Source of the DNA: Ixodes scapularis
Taxonomy: Eukaryota; Arthropoda; Arachnida; Ixodida; Ixodidae
Length of the DNA: 64,000 nucleotides
Direction of reading: 5' to 3'
Assembly (NCBI RefSeq): GCF_016920785.2
Contig: NW_024609880.1
Location: 58,047,817 to 58,111,816 of the forward strand
Part shown: positions 12,670-25,388 of the stretch, piece by piece
Layout: the number at the start of each line of letters is the position of its first letter
Numbering within the stretch: the stretch's first letter is position 1
Translations under genes and position numbers: made by a program
Notes under the pieces: generated by a model
Seen by the model: only the letters and a program-made list of their open reading frames with translations
The model's database searches: none
Told to the model about the DNA's origin: nothing

Positions 12670-12671
12670 TA

Positions 12672-15399
12672 CACTCTAAGAAAAAAGGGAGGAGAAAGGT
12701 AGCAAAAGCGACTGTTCCGCCTTGTTGCCGACAAGTTGCCCAGAGAAGGGAGGAACGGCAGTTCAGATGAAAGGAGGAGGGCGAGTTCCTCCTTGTTCAG
12801 TTGGCGCAGGGGTAGAACATCGCGCTACTGACCAAGTGGTCATCGGTTCGATCCCCAGGAAAGTGTTTTTTTTTTTTTTTTCTTTTTTGTAAAGTTTTTT
12901 TTTTTAATTTTTGTTTACCAAAACACACATAAACAAACCCAGACCGATGAAAGGAAAATTAAAGTCCTTATTATTCACCGAGACGTTTTCCTCCTCCGGG
13001 CAGACCGGAGAAAGCTTTCGCCCTCCCGACCCATCTTCTTTCGGTTTCGTTTTTCGAGCACATCGCGCACGTTGTTTAATAAATTAATGTTGAGTTGATT
13101 GAGCTTCAGCGGCAGCGAAGGCCGCCTGTAATTCCGTCTTCTAGTCCAAACGTGCAGAACATTTCGGTTGCATTGACGTTTTTACCACTAATTTTATCAA
13201 ACGAGCTAACGAAGCCGCTAGAAACAGCGAAGTTCCGGAGCAGTGCCAGCAGCGCTACATACACTGGGTAAGACGGCCGTCTCCAATTTGCGGGACACAC
13301 GCGGAACTACAGCAGCGAAACCACGAGGAACTGTTTCGACGTTTTCGACGTTATGGAAATCGCGGGAACTGCGTCCAAGGAAGGCAGGTTTTCCTGCCGG
13401 CTGCCTGGGTGCCTTCCGTGCTGAGTTCGGTTTCGTTGTCCCGTGCCGAGTGCCAACCGGCGTTCAACGTGATTCTTCTTCGTGTCAGCAACATCGTCAA
13501 CGTGGTTCTGTATTTCTTCGTGTCAGCGACATCGTGATGTCAGTGTTGTGGGTTGTGAACAGAAGACTGGAATTATCGCCGATGTGACCGTGTGTTCGCG
13601 TATCAGTGGTGTAACAACAAGATGAGATGACGTAAACTGTCGGGCATTGATGCCGCTGGTCGGGCCGTTATCGGAGGGGCCGGGGTGTCGCAGGATGACA
13701 TTCCGCTTTACATTAAAGAGTTTAAAATCACTTGAGGGATTAGGTGCAGTCGATCGACGTGTGGATAGTCATGTTGGAACGCTGGTCTGAACGGTAAGCT
13801 CCTATCGTAGAGTGGCCAATGTGACTGTCGGTCCCCGAGAGCGATTGCGCTCTGGGGAAAAGACAACACTACGAAAGTATGACGGAAAGTACGTATATTT
13901 ATAATGGAAGTTTAGCATAAAAAAAAAAGACAGGCAAAATCGAAAACAAAAACAAAAAACGCTATCCTTTATTTTACTGTTTAAATATATTACGGTTCCT
14001 GGAGAAACTGTCCTCCAAGTGGCGCGCTGGGATAAGCGCTAGAAGTTTTCGAGCTCGCGACGGCGCAGTCGCGCAGCTCCGTACACTTAACAGTTGTCGC
14101 AAGTCGCGGCTTTGACTGCATTCAAATTGATCGAAAAGCGATTTCTGTGCCCGTGAAGCATCACTTCCAGCTGAGTGGATATCCGCTCTACAGAGATTAA
14201 TTCAAGACGGCAATTGCAGCTTTGCGCGAACAGCACAAATAGAAAAACGAACACTACAATATAAATACTGGCTACGAAGGGCCATGCGGGAAAACAAACT
14301 CATGGCTTGGGACCACATTGGAGCGGCTCGATTTATTGGCTTTCAAATAATTATGTCATGATCGAGCGTCTTCTTTTTAATAAGAGATTCATCCCCTGAG
14401 CCATTAAAAGTAGCCTCAGATGTATGACATTGCTGGAAAAAAATGAACATGTTCGGAATATTTTTTTTCTTTTGCTTCGGGAGTCACCGAAAAATTCCGT
14501 ACGTTCAAAACGACGACTCTAAAAGACGGAAACGCAGGGCTCGGTAGTAGTAATCGGGGTAGTGTGCTGTTGTATTGATGTTTGTATGTGCGATGCCTGT
14601 GTATGAGTTCAATATATGTTGACCTGATGCTTGCAGTGTGCGCAACGTGTCTGCATGTGTTAGAGATTCCGAAGAAAAGGAAACGCAATTGTGGCGTAAG
14701 AAAATAAAGATATTTTTTTTTTGTAAAACATGAATTGGGCGGTACCTAGCGCCACCTAGCCTAGCTACGTGCGATTACTCTGCTTGACCCTGCCATCTGG
14801 TGGCAAGCGATTTAACATCCTTTTACGCTACGCGGCTACGCCATAATTTCGTGTTACCGTGCTGAGATAAGCCAAGAGGTTGCTTCGGATTTGCTTTTTT
14901 TTGAGAGCGGCTTTTGGTTTTGCGGGCGAATGATTTTCACTCCTCCGTGATGTGCGGTTGACGCAACGGTTGACGAAGGAATTGTGGCTCGAGGAATAGC
15001 AAAGGTAGGACATAAAGTGCGCGAACTGAGTGCCGGTTGTCTCCGTTGAACATCGCAGTGCTGACGATGAGAAGACTGAGTGACTGCATGCTTTCGAAAC
15101 GTAAGTTTCTTTACCTGCAGGGGTAAACAAACTTCGGAAATAAATACAGTTCGCGGAAAGCTCGTGTTACGTTTTTATTTCCTGCTCCTCTCGCTTCGTG
15201 CAATAGACTTAGTGTTCTCGTTAAGCCTTACCGAGCTCGATTTGCTCGATTCGTGGCCGCCATAATGAGATGCAGTCGACGGAGGAACTTTTCCTCCCCT
15301 GCTTAAGGGACGAAAGTTTCTCCCTTTCTGAAGGAACATATGTGTCAAGAGCGTTCATCCCTTTAGGGAGGACTATACTGACCCTTTTTTCTAAGAGTG
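12672..15399. mobile_element. CACTCTAAG-type TIR element, copy 1
   Basis: The ends are CACTCTAAGAAAAAAGGG on the left and CACTCTTAGAAAAAAGGG as the reverse complement of the right, 17 of 18 identical. TA dinucleotides flank both sides (12670-12671, 15400-15401). The interior aligns with 22319-29617 minus its LINE insertion, over long blocks such as 12995-13560 with 22435-23010, 13970-14550 with 23395-23965 and 14730-15399 with 28995-29617. Several small frames exist, but none is conserved as a protein between copies. I infer a non-autonomous class II element. The TA flanks fit Tc1/mariner, but copy 2 has TG flanks, so the superfamily is open. Confidence 0.8.
12785..12975 (+). mobile_element. 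tRNA-derived SINE insertion
   Basis: This stretch is absent from the equivalent place in copy 2 (around 22410). It contains an A-box-like TTGGCGCAGGGGTAGAAC and a B box GGTTCGATCCC (12845-12855), followed by long T-runs. The anticodon arm can pair, but its loop lacks U33 and the T stem is poorly paired. It is therefore a tRNA-derived repeat and not a working tRNA gene. The edges are approximate. Confidence 0.6.
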
Positions 15400-15401
15400 T
15401 A

Positions 15402-18117
15402 AGGTCCATTTATTGGAATAATTAGTGTATACTTCACTAAATTATACTTTAGGAGGTTCCACACGTTCGGCAGAAATTATTAACCTGATCACACGGCCTT
15501 TAGAGGGCAAAACAGTTATTATAGTGTCACCAGTGTCCCGTCAAAACGCTCATGCATAGTAAAGCCGCATTTTATAGATGTCCCTAGCCGTCTCGGTAAA
15601 CAAATGTATATCACCTTGCGTGTTGGTATTGGCTAAAAAGTTATGTGTGCATTTATGTGAGCGAAAGTAATAGGTATGGTCGCATTTTCTTTTCGACAGT
15701 AAAACGTAGTCAAGTTTACCTGCGAACGAACGTAAGTTGAATAAATTCACTGTCACACAAACTTTTCGACACGCGCAAGAATTGGAACTTCATTTAATAA
15801 AAAAAAAACTTCAAGCTCTTGCTGACATACAGTCGACACCACACTGTAAGAAGGCTAAGGTAGAGCAACGCTGTCTCCGGAGGTGCCCACTTTTCGCCTT
15901 CCTCTCCCATGTGCGCCATCAGATGGCGCCACGGACATCAAGGCTCAAAATGGCCACGATGACGGTTCTTGATTTAAAGAGGGAGCAGAGAGCTCAAGGT
16001 CTCTCTACCTACTGCATCAAAAACGACCTCAAGCCTACACAGAACCCACAGCGATAGTCTGCCAGACCTCCAGTGCATTAATTCCTCTGTCGAGCTCCTG
16101 GGCAGCACCGTGGTGGTGTGTGAAGACGGAAGTGTTCTCCGAGGTCAATCGGTCACCCTTGATTAAGCTTTCGACAGCAGACAGGGAAAATACAGAAGAG
16201 TATATCGACTGCGCGGACGAAACCCCCACCGCAGCGACCAAATGTAATCCCCCAGAAGGTCTGCAAAAAAAATCTCTTCTGACAGCACAACAAACGCTGA
16301 TCCAGGACTGCCTAGTACGCCAGTCCAGCGGGCAAGTTTCGCAGGCCTAGTTCATTGATATATCTATGACGTATTCTGGTGAGCAGTCAGTGTAAAAGAG
16401 CATCAGGAGACCAAGGAGTGCAATCTGCCAGTTTCAGGCAGCACAGATGACGTTCCAGAGGCTGGAACAAGTTTCTCTGGGTGCAAGAACTGTGGCTGGT
16501 AGATCTATGAAGGAAACCGGACGACTACAAACACAAAGCAAGGAGAACGCTCCAAACACAAGTGCAGGTAGGCATCTTGTTCGGTCTGCGACCGAGCCCA
16601 GTCTGTTCTTCCCAGGCGTCACGTTCTTCTCCGTGGCTCGCTCTCCTCCGCCGGCGTCTCCGGTCACATCAGCCCGCCGTTGCCTGAGCTAAAGGTCGTG
16701 TTCGCTATGCATGGCGAACACGCGCACAATACACGGCACACACACAATACACGGCAGGGAACGCTCCAAACTCAAGCTCAGGTCGTGCACTTCTGTCGGA
16801 GCCACACTGACAGTCGACGAGGAAGAGCCATGCCGGAAAATGCCCAAAGGGAAATTGCGGAAGGCTGAGAAGGCAGAGGAGCCCCTCATGAGATCTGACA
16901 GGTGCGGCTGTGGGGCGCACTTTTCGCAGAGTGATTTCAAGACGTCGCAGAAGGCTGAAGAAGCCGACTTCGTCTGCAAACTATGGAAAAGTCATAAAGG
17001 AGGTGGACACGCCACACGAGAAGAAGAGAAATGAGCTGGAAACGAGCATGATCAAAATTATCTAATAATAATAAATACATGTTATTTTCCATCACCTTAC
17101 GGTCGTGATGGAAGGAGACCGAAAAAGAAAAAAGCTGCAGAAATGTAGCTTCAAACGTTCTCTGCCCCCTTCCTGCAGTCAACACCAGTGGCCGCAAAGG
17201 ACACAAAATTGTCAAATAGCATATTGCTCAAAAAACACAAAGAACGAAATGAAACAGACTAACAATTCGAAATATGACATTGTAGCACGGCGAAAATTTA
17301 ACTCTAACAATTCGACAATAAAAACAAGAATAGTCATAGCAATAAAAATACACTTATTCAGGGACATAAACAACATGATGCAGAGCTGGTAATAAATTGC
17401 TCCTAAGCTTACTTCGAACAGACAAACAGTAGCTAAACACACACCAGGCGTAAGTAAAATTTCGATTGGCATTACAATTGACAATTATTTTGCATTACAT
17501 TACAGTTTGGCAATTATTTTGATTATCATGACATTACAATCTTAGAAAGGGATCATATTTCTTTCAGTGTGGACGTTACAAATACCTATTTTGAGTATTC
17601 GGTAGTTAAATAGGTTGGAAAGTATGTACAACCGCATGTGCTCACTGCAAGGTTTTCTGCAATTAGGTACTTTCCAGCTTTCTAAGTTGCGAGTGGGATA
17701 TGTAGAAAATCGCATCGTCAGAGGTGCTAGTTCGAAAATATGACATGCGTTACTCATGACATGTGACTTGTAATTTAGGCATAAGTGGAACATATATATG
17801 TATATATATAAGTTATACACATGAAATATATTTAAACTTTCAAAAAGAGATCTGCTGGGGTAGTCATATGAAACATACCTTATAATTTGTAATATCTTTT
17901 TATGAAGCACGAGTGTCTTATTTAGATTTCCATTGGTAGTATTACCCCAGACAAGATGATAATAGAGCAAACATGAAAAAAATAATAAGAGTTAGATCAT
18001 TATTTTTACATTTGCTTGCAGAACAGGGCGATGATGGTGTAATATATGCCAACAACCCGTGAACACAATCAGCAGTAGTCCAGCCCAGGAATTTGAAGCC
18101 AGAGATTTGGAAACGTT
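15402..18117. other. Unassigned DNA with a short cysteine-containing open frame
   Basis: The frame at 16711-17034 (+) encodes a lysine/glutamate-rich stretch with RCGCGAHFSQSDFKTSQ followed by DFVCKLW, a possible eroded zinc finger. Nothing identifies the family, and it may be a relic of the ORF1 of a retroelement. The rest is AT-rich with no recognisable gene. Confidence 0.35.
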
Positions 18118-19053
18118 TTTAAAATGGCACTGACACATCAAAATAACATTTTTTTTTATTCGAAACGATTGAAAACGGTGCCTCGACCTTACACTCGAAA
18201 TTCGAAACTTTGAAACTCAGTATTTGTAATGCTAAAAAAAAAAAAAATTGAAGGCCGAATTTGAAGTTTTCGCGCGATCCGCGCCAGTGCAGCGGCGTCA
18301 AATGTTGAGCTGTCCTACGAGTCGAGTTTCTTTCATGCCTCCACTCCGAACCGCCGTTGCCGCCGCGACCCAAAGCAAGGAGGTGAGGAGCGGGAGTGAA
18401 GGGCGCTGGGTGTACCAGGAAAAACAGGTTTCCTCCGTGCGTGCCGTGCTGCCTATCGCTGCGAGCAGACGACGCTTGACGTCTCGCCGGTTCTGCGTGA
18501 AAGGCTGCCCCGGCGGAGTCACAACCGAAACTACGATACACAGACACCAAACCCAGTTGTTTTGACTGTTTGACGATTTCCTTTTCGTAGTCTGAGAGTT
18601 CGTCGGGCACCCAAAAAAGGCCACTTCGTCCGATTCCCCGATTCAGCGATCATCCTCTGCTAACATGCGTAGAGCGCCGCTATGTTTTTCCAGGGAGGAA
18701 AAAAATCCAGGAGGCGACTTCACACCAGACTCCGATGTTTGGTATTTCAAAAAGAAGGGCAGTAGTGCGTCCGCAATCGCGATAAAAAACATGTTTTACA
18801 ATTGTCGTTTTTAAGTGTTATTGAAATGTGGCCTACAGAGCTTCTGAACTTCATGATATTGGACGTTACAAATCAAAAGAAACGAGGAGGTAAGGAGCGG
18901 GAGGGGAAAACGCCAAATATAAAAAGGCGCGCGCGCGCGTGGAGAATTTGTTTTCGCGATGCGGTATATTTTTTGCGTGCCTATGGCTGCAATTTGAATC
19001 GTTTTAGGCAATAAAAAATATACGCGTCCTTTAGGGTGTCAGTTCCCCTTAAA
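18118..19053 (+). mobile_element. TIR element family A, copy 2
   Basis: The left end TTTAAAATGGCACTGACAC and the right end (reverse complement TTTAAGGGGAACTGACAC) form an imperfect inverted repeat. The body matches 4321-5313 over most of its length. No transposase motif is legible; the long frames at 18119-18610 and 18248-18565 run on opposite strands and are not conserved in copy 1. It is likely a non-autonomous TTAA-type DNA transposon. Confidence 0.65.
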
Positions 19054-19064
19054 CGTCTTATTAA

Positions 19065-21880
19065 ACTTCATTCCATCCGGATGCGTTCCCCAGGCGGTGT
19101 TTGACGCAAGAGTTGGTGGGACTCGGAGGTGCGAGCAGCGCGGTACGAGATGAGACAAGCCAGCCATGCTCATCGGCGCGCCTTCAATGAAAGAGACAAC
19201 AGAGAAGTGAAAGAAGCTTGGGATGTGTTTGTCAACATTAAACAAAAACTTCAAGACCTTATAAAAAGAAAGATGACGGAGGCTGACCAACACAAATTAT
19301 AGGACAATAGGGACAGCGGTAAAGCGGCAGGAGAACATTTCCGCGATGCGTTCATTCAAGGGACAGAAGCCACCCTGTACCAACTGTCATCGGCGCAGGA
19401 AACATTATGTAGGATTTAGAAAAGCACATATCGGAGCACCTGGTGCATTTCTTCGGGTCGGTAGATGCGCATACTTTTGAAGTGGTCCTGCCAGGAGTCC
19501 CATCAATGACGGACGCAGACCAAGACTGAACTGCCAGAATCCACATGGCATCAACCGAGCCGAAGTGGGAGGTTGTGAAGGTTTAGCTTGACAGAGCCAC
19601 CGCGCATGTCCCGCCAAACACAGCACGAGGAATACATGGCATACCTGCGGACTTAATGAAGGGCATGGCCGAAAACACTAGAAGGCAGCTGGCAAGCATC
19701 TTCATGGACATCATTGAGGGAAGCCCTATCCCAGACGATTGGCTGTCAGTATAGAGCGTCTTGGGTACCGAAACGTGGGGGCAACAAAAAGCGGTTGCAG
19801 GACCATAGTCCTCTCACAGTCAGAAGCGTCACTTACAGGGTGTTTGCACATGTCATAAAAATTAATGTTTGTCTTGGCAAAAGGAAAAGCGAAACTGACT
19901 AATTTCCATAATGGCTTCCGCAGAGACCGAGGACTACGGTTTGGCCTGTTCGTCCTCACGCAGTTCACAGAAATCGCCAGAAAAGACTTCCGAGATATTA
20001 TCTGCTGCTTCTTGGATGCGGCGAAGGCCTACGACAGTGTATTACTCGGGTTCCTACTCCAGTGCCTTCAGCTGGTGGATATTCCCACCCGACCAACTTG
20101 GTATGGCAACTCTACGAGGGGTGAGTTGTCACAGCGGAGTTCAGAGGCGTGATATCCAAAAGTGTTGGCGTGACGAGGGGCCTTAAAGCAGGGATGCCCC
20201 CTCTCACCCCTCTTGCACATGCTGTCCACGGGAAAACTGGTGCGATACCTTCTAAGATCGGATCTTGGCTTCTCACTTCTACGCGTTGAAGATGGTCGTG
20301 CGATGCAATGAGCCCTGCCGAGCCTCTCATACGCTGACGCCTAGGCTTCATGGCTGGGGACATGGACACGCTACAGAACTTGACACATATGTGAGAAGGA
20401 AGTGGTGGTGCCAGTGGCGTCACAAGGGGGTTGCGGGGGGGGGGGGGGGGGGGGAGGGGCGGATCGCCCCGGGTGCAGCGCTCCGGCCGGTGTGTGTGTG
20501 GGGGGGGGGGGGGTCGCCGCGGGCCACCGCCCCGGGCCACCGCCCCGGGTGCTGCTGACCCTAGTGACGCAACTGTGTGGTGCTGGTCCTTAAATTCAAT
20601 CTTTTGACATCAGCAGTAGTGCAGTTTTTTGTGGACTACCCCGGAAACAAAGGGGTGAAGTTACAACACAAAGCCGTTAATGTGACGTTTTAGTATAAAT
20701 ATCTTGGAGTGACATTGACAAACGCACCCAACTACTGTGACAAATATGAAGCCCACATTCGACAGATAGCCAAGGGGAAACAAAACATCTTACACCAGAA
20801 AATAATTTGGAGCGGAAAAAAGTACATAATGGTAAAAAAACTGTGGAGAGCTGTGCAGGTGTCTGGAATCACGTTCGCCAATGACATCGTCTGTGTCTCG
20901 ACGGACGAACGAGCCCGGCTAGATCACTAGCAGAGGGATGTTGGTCGCAGGCACTCAGCTGTCACGGAAAGGTGGTGATTGAGGACATCCAGGGGGACAT
21001 TTGATGGTCGAATTTCGAGGCAAGGGAGGTATCGAGCAAGCTATGCTATCGTGGAAGGCATATACGCCTAAAGAAACGTCGATGGACCAAACGGCTATAT
21101 GACTATATAAGTCTCAGGTGCCTCCAGTCACGGGGGGTGAGGCGCGTGTACCAGCTAGGCAAGAAGAATGTTTTTTTCACCAACCCGGTTAAGGAAGTTT
21201 CAGAAAGCAAGTGACTTAAGCAGGTACGAAGACGGGTAAATGAAGTGGAGACGGCACTCTGGATCGAGGAGGCAATCGAGAAGTCGACGCTATAAGTGTA
21301 CAGAACCCACAACCATAATATAGGAGCCGAGAACTTCTACAAGAAAGGTCCGGGCAGCCGCCTCCTGTTTGAAGCCCCTGCAGGAGCCCTGAAGACACTA
21401 TCGTATCGGCGGCGGCTCGATCCGACGATAGTAACCGTACAGTGGAGGGTCTGCAACCATGAAGCCGAAACCATCAATTACATGCTCCTTCGCTGCCCCG
21501 TTTTGACATTAAAAGGGGAGGTAGGACGCCAACCAGCGGACTAAGCAGCCAACCAGGGCGGTCGGGTGCAAGCGGCGCCACCTGCGAGTGCCCTACATTG
21601 AGCTATGGCCTCTCCAGCTTCCTAAGCTGCAGAAGAGCCATCATTAGCGGATGTGCTGGGGGTCAAATATCAACCGACTCCAGGGCACACACCACGGAGA
21701 GATGGCTAGTCGGTATTACCAAACAACGACTGGCAGATTGGTTCAAGTAGAAATAATATGTGGACACTGATGGCTACCTAAGTGGGCCTCATGACTTGGG
21801 CGCGCTTAGTGCGCTATCCACTGATCCAAAGTGGTAGCTACAAACATTATACATCAACCTGCGAAATGTCTTTGCCATGC
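19065..21880 (+). pseudogene. Heavily decayed LINE (reverse transcriptase relic)
   Basis: A non-LTR retrotransposon ORF2 can be followed through many frameshifts and stops. Around 19700-19760 an 'IPDDWLS' type of stretch precedes the RT. At 19914-20043 NGFRRD..., then IICCFLDAAKAYDSV, corresponds to RT motif A. At 20178-20222 GLKQGCPLSPLLHML is RT motif B. Near 20331 a tyrosine-alanine-aspartate-alanine stretch stands where YADD is expected. KYLGVTLT follows at about 20698. A C-terminal zinc-like CNHEAETINYMLLRC lies at about 21450-21500. It is interrupted by a G-rich MITE (20412-20575). No intact protein is possible. The clade is not assigned. Confidence 0.7.
20412..20575. mobile_element. 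G-rich hAT-type MITE
   Basis: The terminal inverted repeats CAGTGGCGTCAC and CAGTTGCGTCAC (12 bp, one mismatch) enclose two long G-runs and repeated GCCACCGCCCCGGG units. The flanks GGTGGTGC (20404-20411) and TGTGGTGC (20576-20583) match at 7 of 8 bases, as an 8-bp hAT target duplication would. It lies inside the decayed LINE between RT motif B and the KYLGV motif. Confidence 0.7.
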
Positions 21881-22318
21881 GGGGAGTGAATTATTCAGCG
21901 ACTGCAGCGAAGCATGACAGGTGCTAAACTGAACGGGACAGTCAACCACGGCACTTGGAAGCGGCCGTGTACATTCATGATATTATATATAAGGCTATTA
22001 ACCGTACCAAAGAAGGGCTTCTGGCCGTAGTTATATTCAGCATTGTGTGTAAAAGACGTGTTTTTTTGTTGCTCTTTTTTTTTTTTTTTTTTTTTTTTAG
22101 CGAGAAATACGAACGTGCCGGGTTGCTGAGATCGCGCGCTGGGCTGTCGAAGGGTAAACTTTGGAGTCTGTAGAAAGCAGGTTCTCGGATTTGTAGAGAG
22201 GATTACGTACCTTTACGTTTTGGGGCCGGTGATCAAATGGGAATCCGATGCAAGTCCCACCGCGCGGCAGACGGCTACCAGCGAGCGTGGTCGCCACGCT
22301 GGGTTCGCCAACGCCATG
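21881..22318. other. Short unassigned stretch
   Basis: It contains a T-run (about 22074-22099). No gene recognised. Confidence 0.4.
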
Positions 22319-23966
22319 CACTCTAAGAAAAAATGGAGGAAAAAAGTAGCAACGGCGCGTCTTCCTCCCTTTTACCGACACGCCATCAAGCGGACACGAG
22401 AAAAGGGGAGGAACGAAACGTTTTTCTCCTTCTCCAGGCAGACGGGAGAAAGCTTTCGCCCTCCCGACTCATCGTCTTTCGGTTTCGTTTTTCGAGCAGG
22501 TCGCGCACGTTGTTTAATAAATAGCTCTTGAGTTGATTGAGCTTCAACGGCAGCGAAGGCCGCCTGCAATTCCATCTTCTAGTCTAAACGTGCAAAACAT
22601 TTCGGTTGCATTGACGTTTTTATCACAAATTTTATTAAACGAGCAAACGAAGCCGCTAAAAACAGCGAAGTTCCGGAGCAGTGCCAGCAGCGCCACGTAC
22701 ACTGGGGGATGACCGTCTCCGGATTGCGGGACTCGCGCGGCACGGACCTACAGCACTACAGTCACTACAGTAGCGAAACCACGCGGAACTGTGTCGACGT
22801 TTTAGACGTTATGGAAACCGCAGGAACTGCGTCCAATACAGGCAGGTTTTGCTTGCGGCTGCCTGGGTGGCTTCCCCCCTGAATTCGGTTCTTTTTTCCG
22901 ATGCCGAGTGCAACCGGCGTTCAACCTGGTTCTGTGTTTGTGCGTGTCAGCAACATGTGATAGCAGTGTTGTGGGTTGTGAACAGAAGACTGGAATTATC
23001 GCCGATGTGACCGTGTGTTCGCGTATCAGTGGTGTAACAAGAAGATGAGATCGTAAACTGTTGGGCATTGATGCCGCTGGTCGGGCCGTGATCGGAGGGG
23101 GCGGGGTGTCGCAGGTTGACATTCGGCTTTACATTAAGAAGTTTAATACCACTTGAGGGATTACGTGCAATCGATCAACGTGCGGATAGTCATGTTGGAA
23201 CGCTGGTCTGAACAGTAGAAGCTCCTATCGCACAGTGGCCAATGTGACTGTCGGAATTGTCTCGTCCCCGAGAGCGATTGCGCTCTGGGGCAAGGACTGA
23301 AGAGTGCGAAATCGTGACGGAAAGTACGTATATTTACAGTATGGAATTTCGGCATTAAAAAACAATAGTAGGTAAATTCGAAAGAAAAAGCTACCCTTTA
23401 TTTTGCTGCTTAAATATACTACGGTTCCTGGAGAAACTGCCCTCCGTGGCGCGCTGGGATGAGCGCTAGAAGCTTTCGGGCTCGCCACGGCGTAGCTCCG
23501 TACCCTTAACACCTGCCGCAAGTCGCGGCTTTGACTGCATTCAAGTTGATCGAAAAGCGATTTCTCAGCTCGTGAAGCATCACTTCCAGCTGAGTGAATA
23601 TCCGCTCTACAGAGATTAATTCAAGACGGCAGTTGCAGCTTGGCGCGAACAGCACAAATAGAAAAACCGGTAGAAATACAGGCTACGACGTGCCGTGTGG
23701 GGAAACAAACTCATGGCTTCGAACCGCATTGGAGCGGCTTGATTTATTGGCTTTCAAATAATTACGGCATGATCGAGCGTTTACTGTTTAATAAGAGATT
23801 CATCCCCTGAGCCATTCAAAATATTCTCAGAGGTATGACATTGCTAGGAAAAAATCAACATGCTGGGAATATTTTTTATTGCTTAGGGAGTCACCTAAAA
23901 GTTCCGTACGTTCAAAACGACCAGTATAAAAGACGGAAACGCAGAACACGGCTGTAGTGTTCGGGT

Positions 23967-23981
23967 AAGTGTGGTGTTCAG
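23967..23981. repeat. 15-bp LINE target site duplication, left
   Basis: AAGTGTGGTGTTCAG is repeated exactly at 28849-28863. The first two A bases could belong to the poly-A tail in the right copy, so the duplication is 13-15 bp. Confidence 0.9.
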
Positions 23982-24024
23982 GGGGATTCGTCGCGTGGCT
24001 TCCGAGCTATCAAGACGTATCGCG

Positions 24025-25236
24025 ATGAGCTCCGTCGGAGCGGTAACGGCCGCTGATAGCCGTGGAATTTCTGCTGAGTTAGGCTCCCGAGGATACAGGA
24101 TCGTACTGCCTCCCCTGCCGAAGGTCGTTCACGCCCTGAATTCTGTCTTTCTGCACGCCGACATTACGGCGCGGCCTTATCGCATTGAAGATTTTAAGGC
24201 CGGACTCGAGAAAGCGGGAGTACTAGGCGAAATCGACGCATGTGGTTCATTTCAGATGAACCACGTGTGGATGATGACTCTGAAAACACCGTCGGCCAAG
24301 AAGAAGCTGGTGGACGCCGCGTCCTTCGAGGCTTAAGGGGGACGCTGCATCGTCGTCGACCCGGAGAAGGCCGAGGTGAGGCTGAAGCTTCATTGGATTT
24401 CTTTTCACCTTCCGGACGAAACCGTGAAGAAGGCCCTGGAGCCGTATGGCAAGGTTGAGGACGTCGCCCGAGAGACCTGGCGTGTCGGAGGCTTCGAAGG
24501 TGTGCAGTCGACCACCCGAGTCGTGAGGCTGACCCTAAGGGAAGGCGTCACGCTCGAAAACCTGCCGCACCAACTACGACTCCCAGGCTGCACGGCCTTG
24601 GTGCTGGCCCCGGGTAGAGCTCCGCTCTGCCTCAGGTGCCGTCGAACCGGCCACATTCGTAGAAAGTGCCGAGTGCCGCGCTGCGAGAGCTGCAGGCGTT
24701 TCGGACACCTACGCGACGACTGCAAGAAAACCTACGCAGACGTGGCTAACGGCGGCCCTGAGGACGACGCCTCGGAGCTACTCATTGACCAGGATGAAGC
24801 TGAGGACGCGGCAGGCGGAAACTCGGAGGGCAGCCAACCTCAGAGGTGGGCCGCGACCACCGTGGTCGTCCCACCACCCGAGACGTCCACCACGGCCGAG
24901 CTCCCCGCAGATAACACGGACACCCCGAAACCGGTGGGCGACGACGTCGCACGCGTTTCGGCCCTCCAGGGGGACGAGCACGGACACGTATACACCCGCC
25001 GGGAGTCGACCCAGGCTGCCGTTGAAAAGGAGAACGACCAGAAGGACGGCGAGATGGACGCCGTGAGCGGCTCTGCCAAGCGTTCCCTGGAACCGACACC
25101 AACCCAGGAGCCCGGTCAACCGCAGAACCTACAGGAGAGGGTGCTCCAGAGGTGGCAGACGGTCACTTCGAAGAGGGGCCGACGCCACGCCCCCCCTCAA
25201 GGACCACCGGAGGGCCACGTGCCGAAGGCTCCATAG
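24025..25236 (+). pseudogene. LINE ORF1, nucleic-acid-binding protein with one premature stop
   Basis: The ATG at 24025 opens a frame that runs to TAG at 25234-25236, about 403 codons, broken only by an in-frame TAA at 24334-24336. The N-terminal part (about residues 20-100) has no motif I can name. Two zinc knuckles follow, CLRCRRTGHIRRKC (about residues 202-215) and CESCRRFGHLRDDC (about 220-233), both C-X2-C-X4-H-X4-C. The C-terminal third is acidic and proline/threonine-rich. ORF1 proteins of this kind coat the element RNA in the ribonucleoprotein. It is the upstream cistron of the LINE and lies in the same strand as ORF2. Confidence 0.85.
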
Positions 25237-25388
25237 TGAAGGAACTGTACTGCGGCTGAATAATATTGCTTAGGCGGCCTAGTACAAGTAAGAGTGTTGT
25301 ATTTTTTGTATGTGTTTACCTGTTTGACTTAAGCGGCTTTTTGTATCGTAGCCTAGCCTTCTCTCTATTTTAGCTCCGTGATAGTAAT

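Noticed and set aside
12840..12862. Functional tRNA gene
   Set aside because: B box is good, but the T stem does not pair well and the anticodon loop lacks U33. A tRNA-derived SINE explains it better.
14828..15130. 100-codon minus-strand open frame in the TIR element as a transposase
   Set aside because: The equivalent frame in copy 2 (29095-29316) is shorter and differs, so no protein is conserved.
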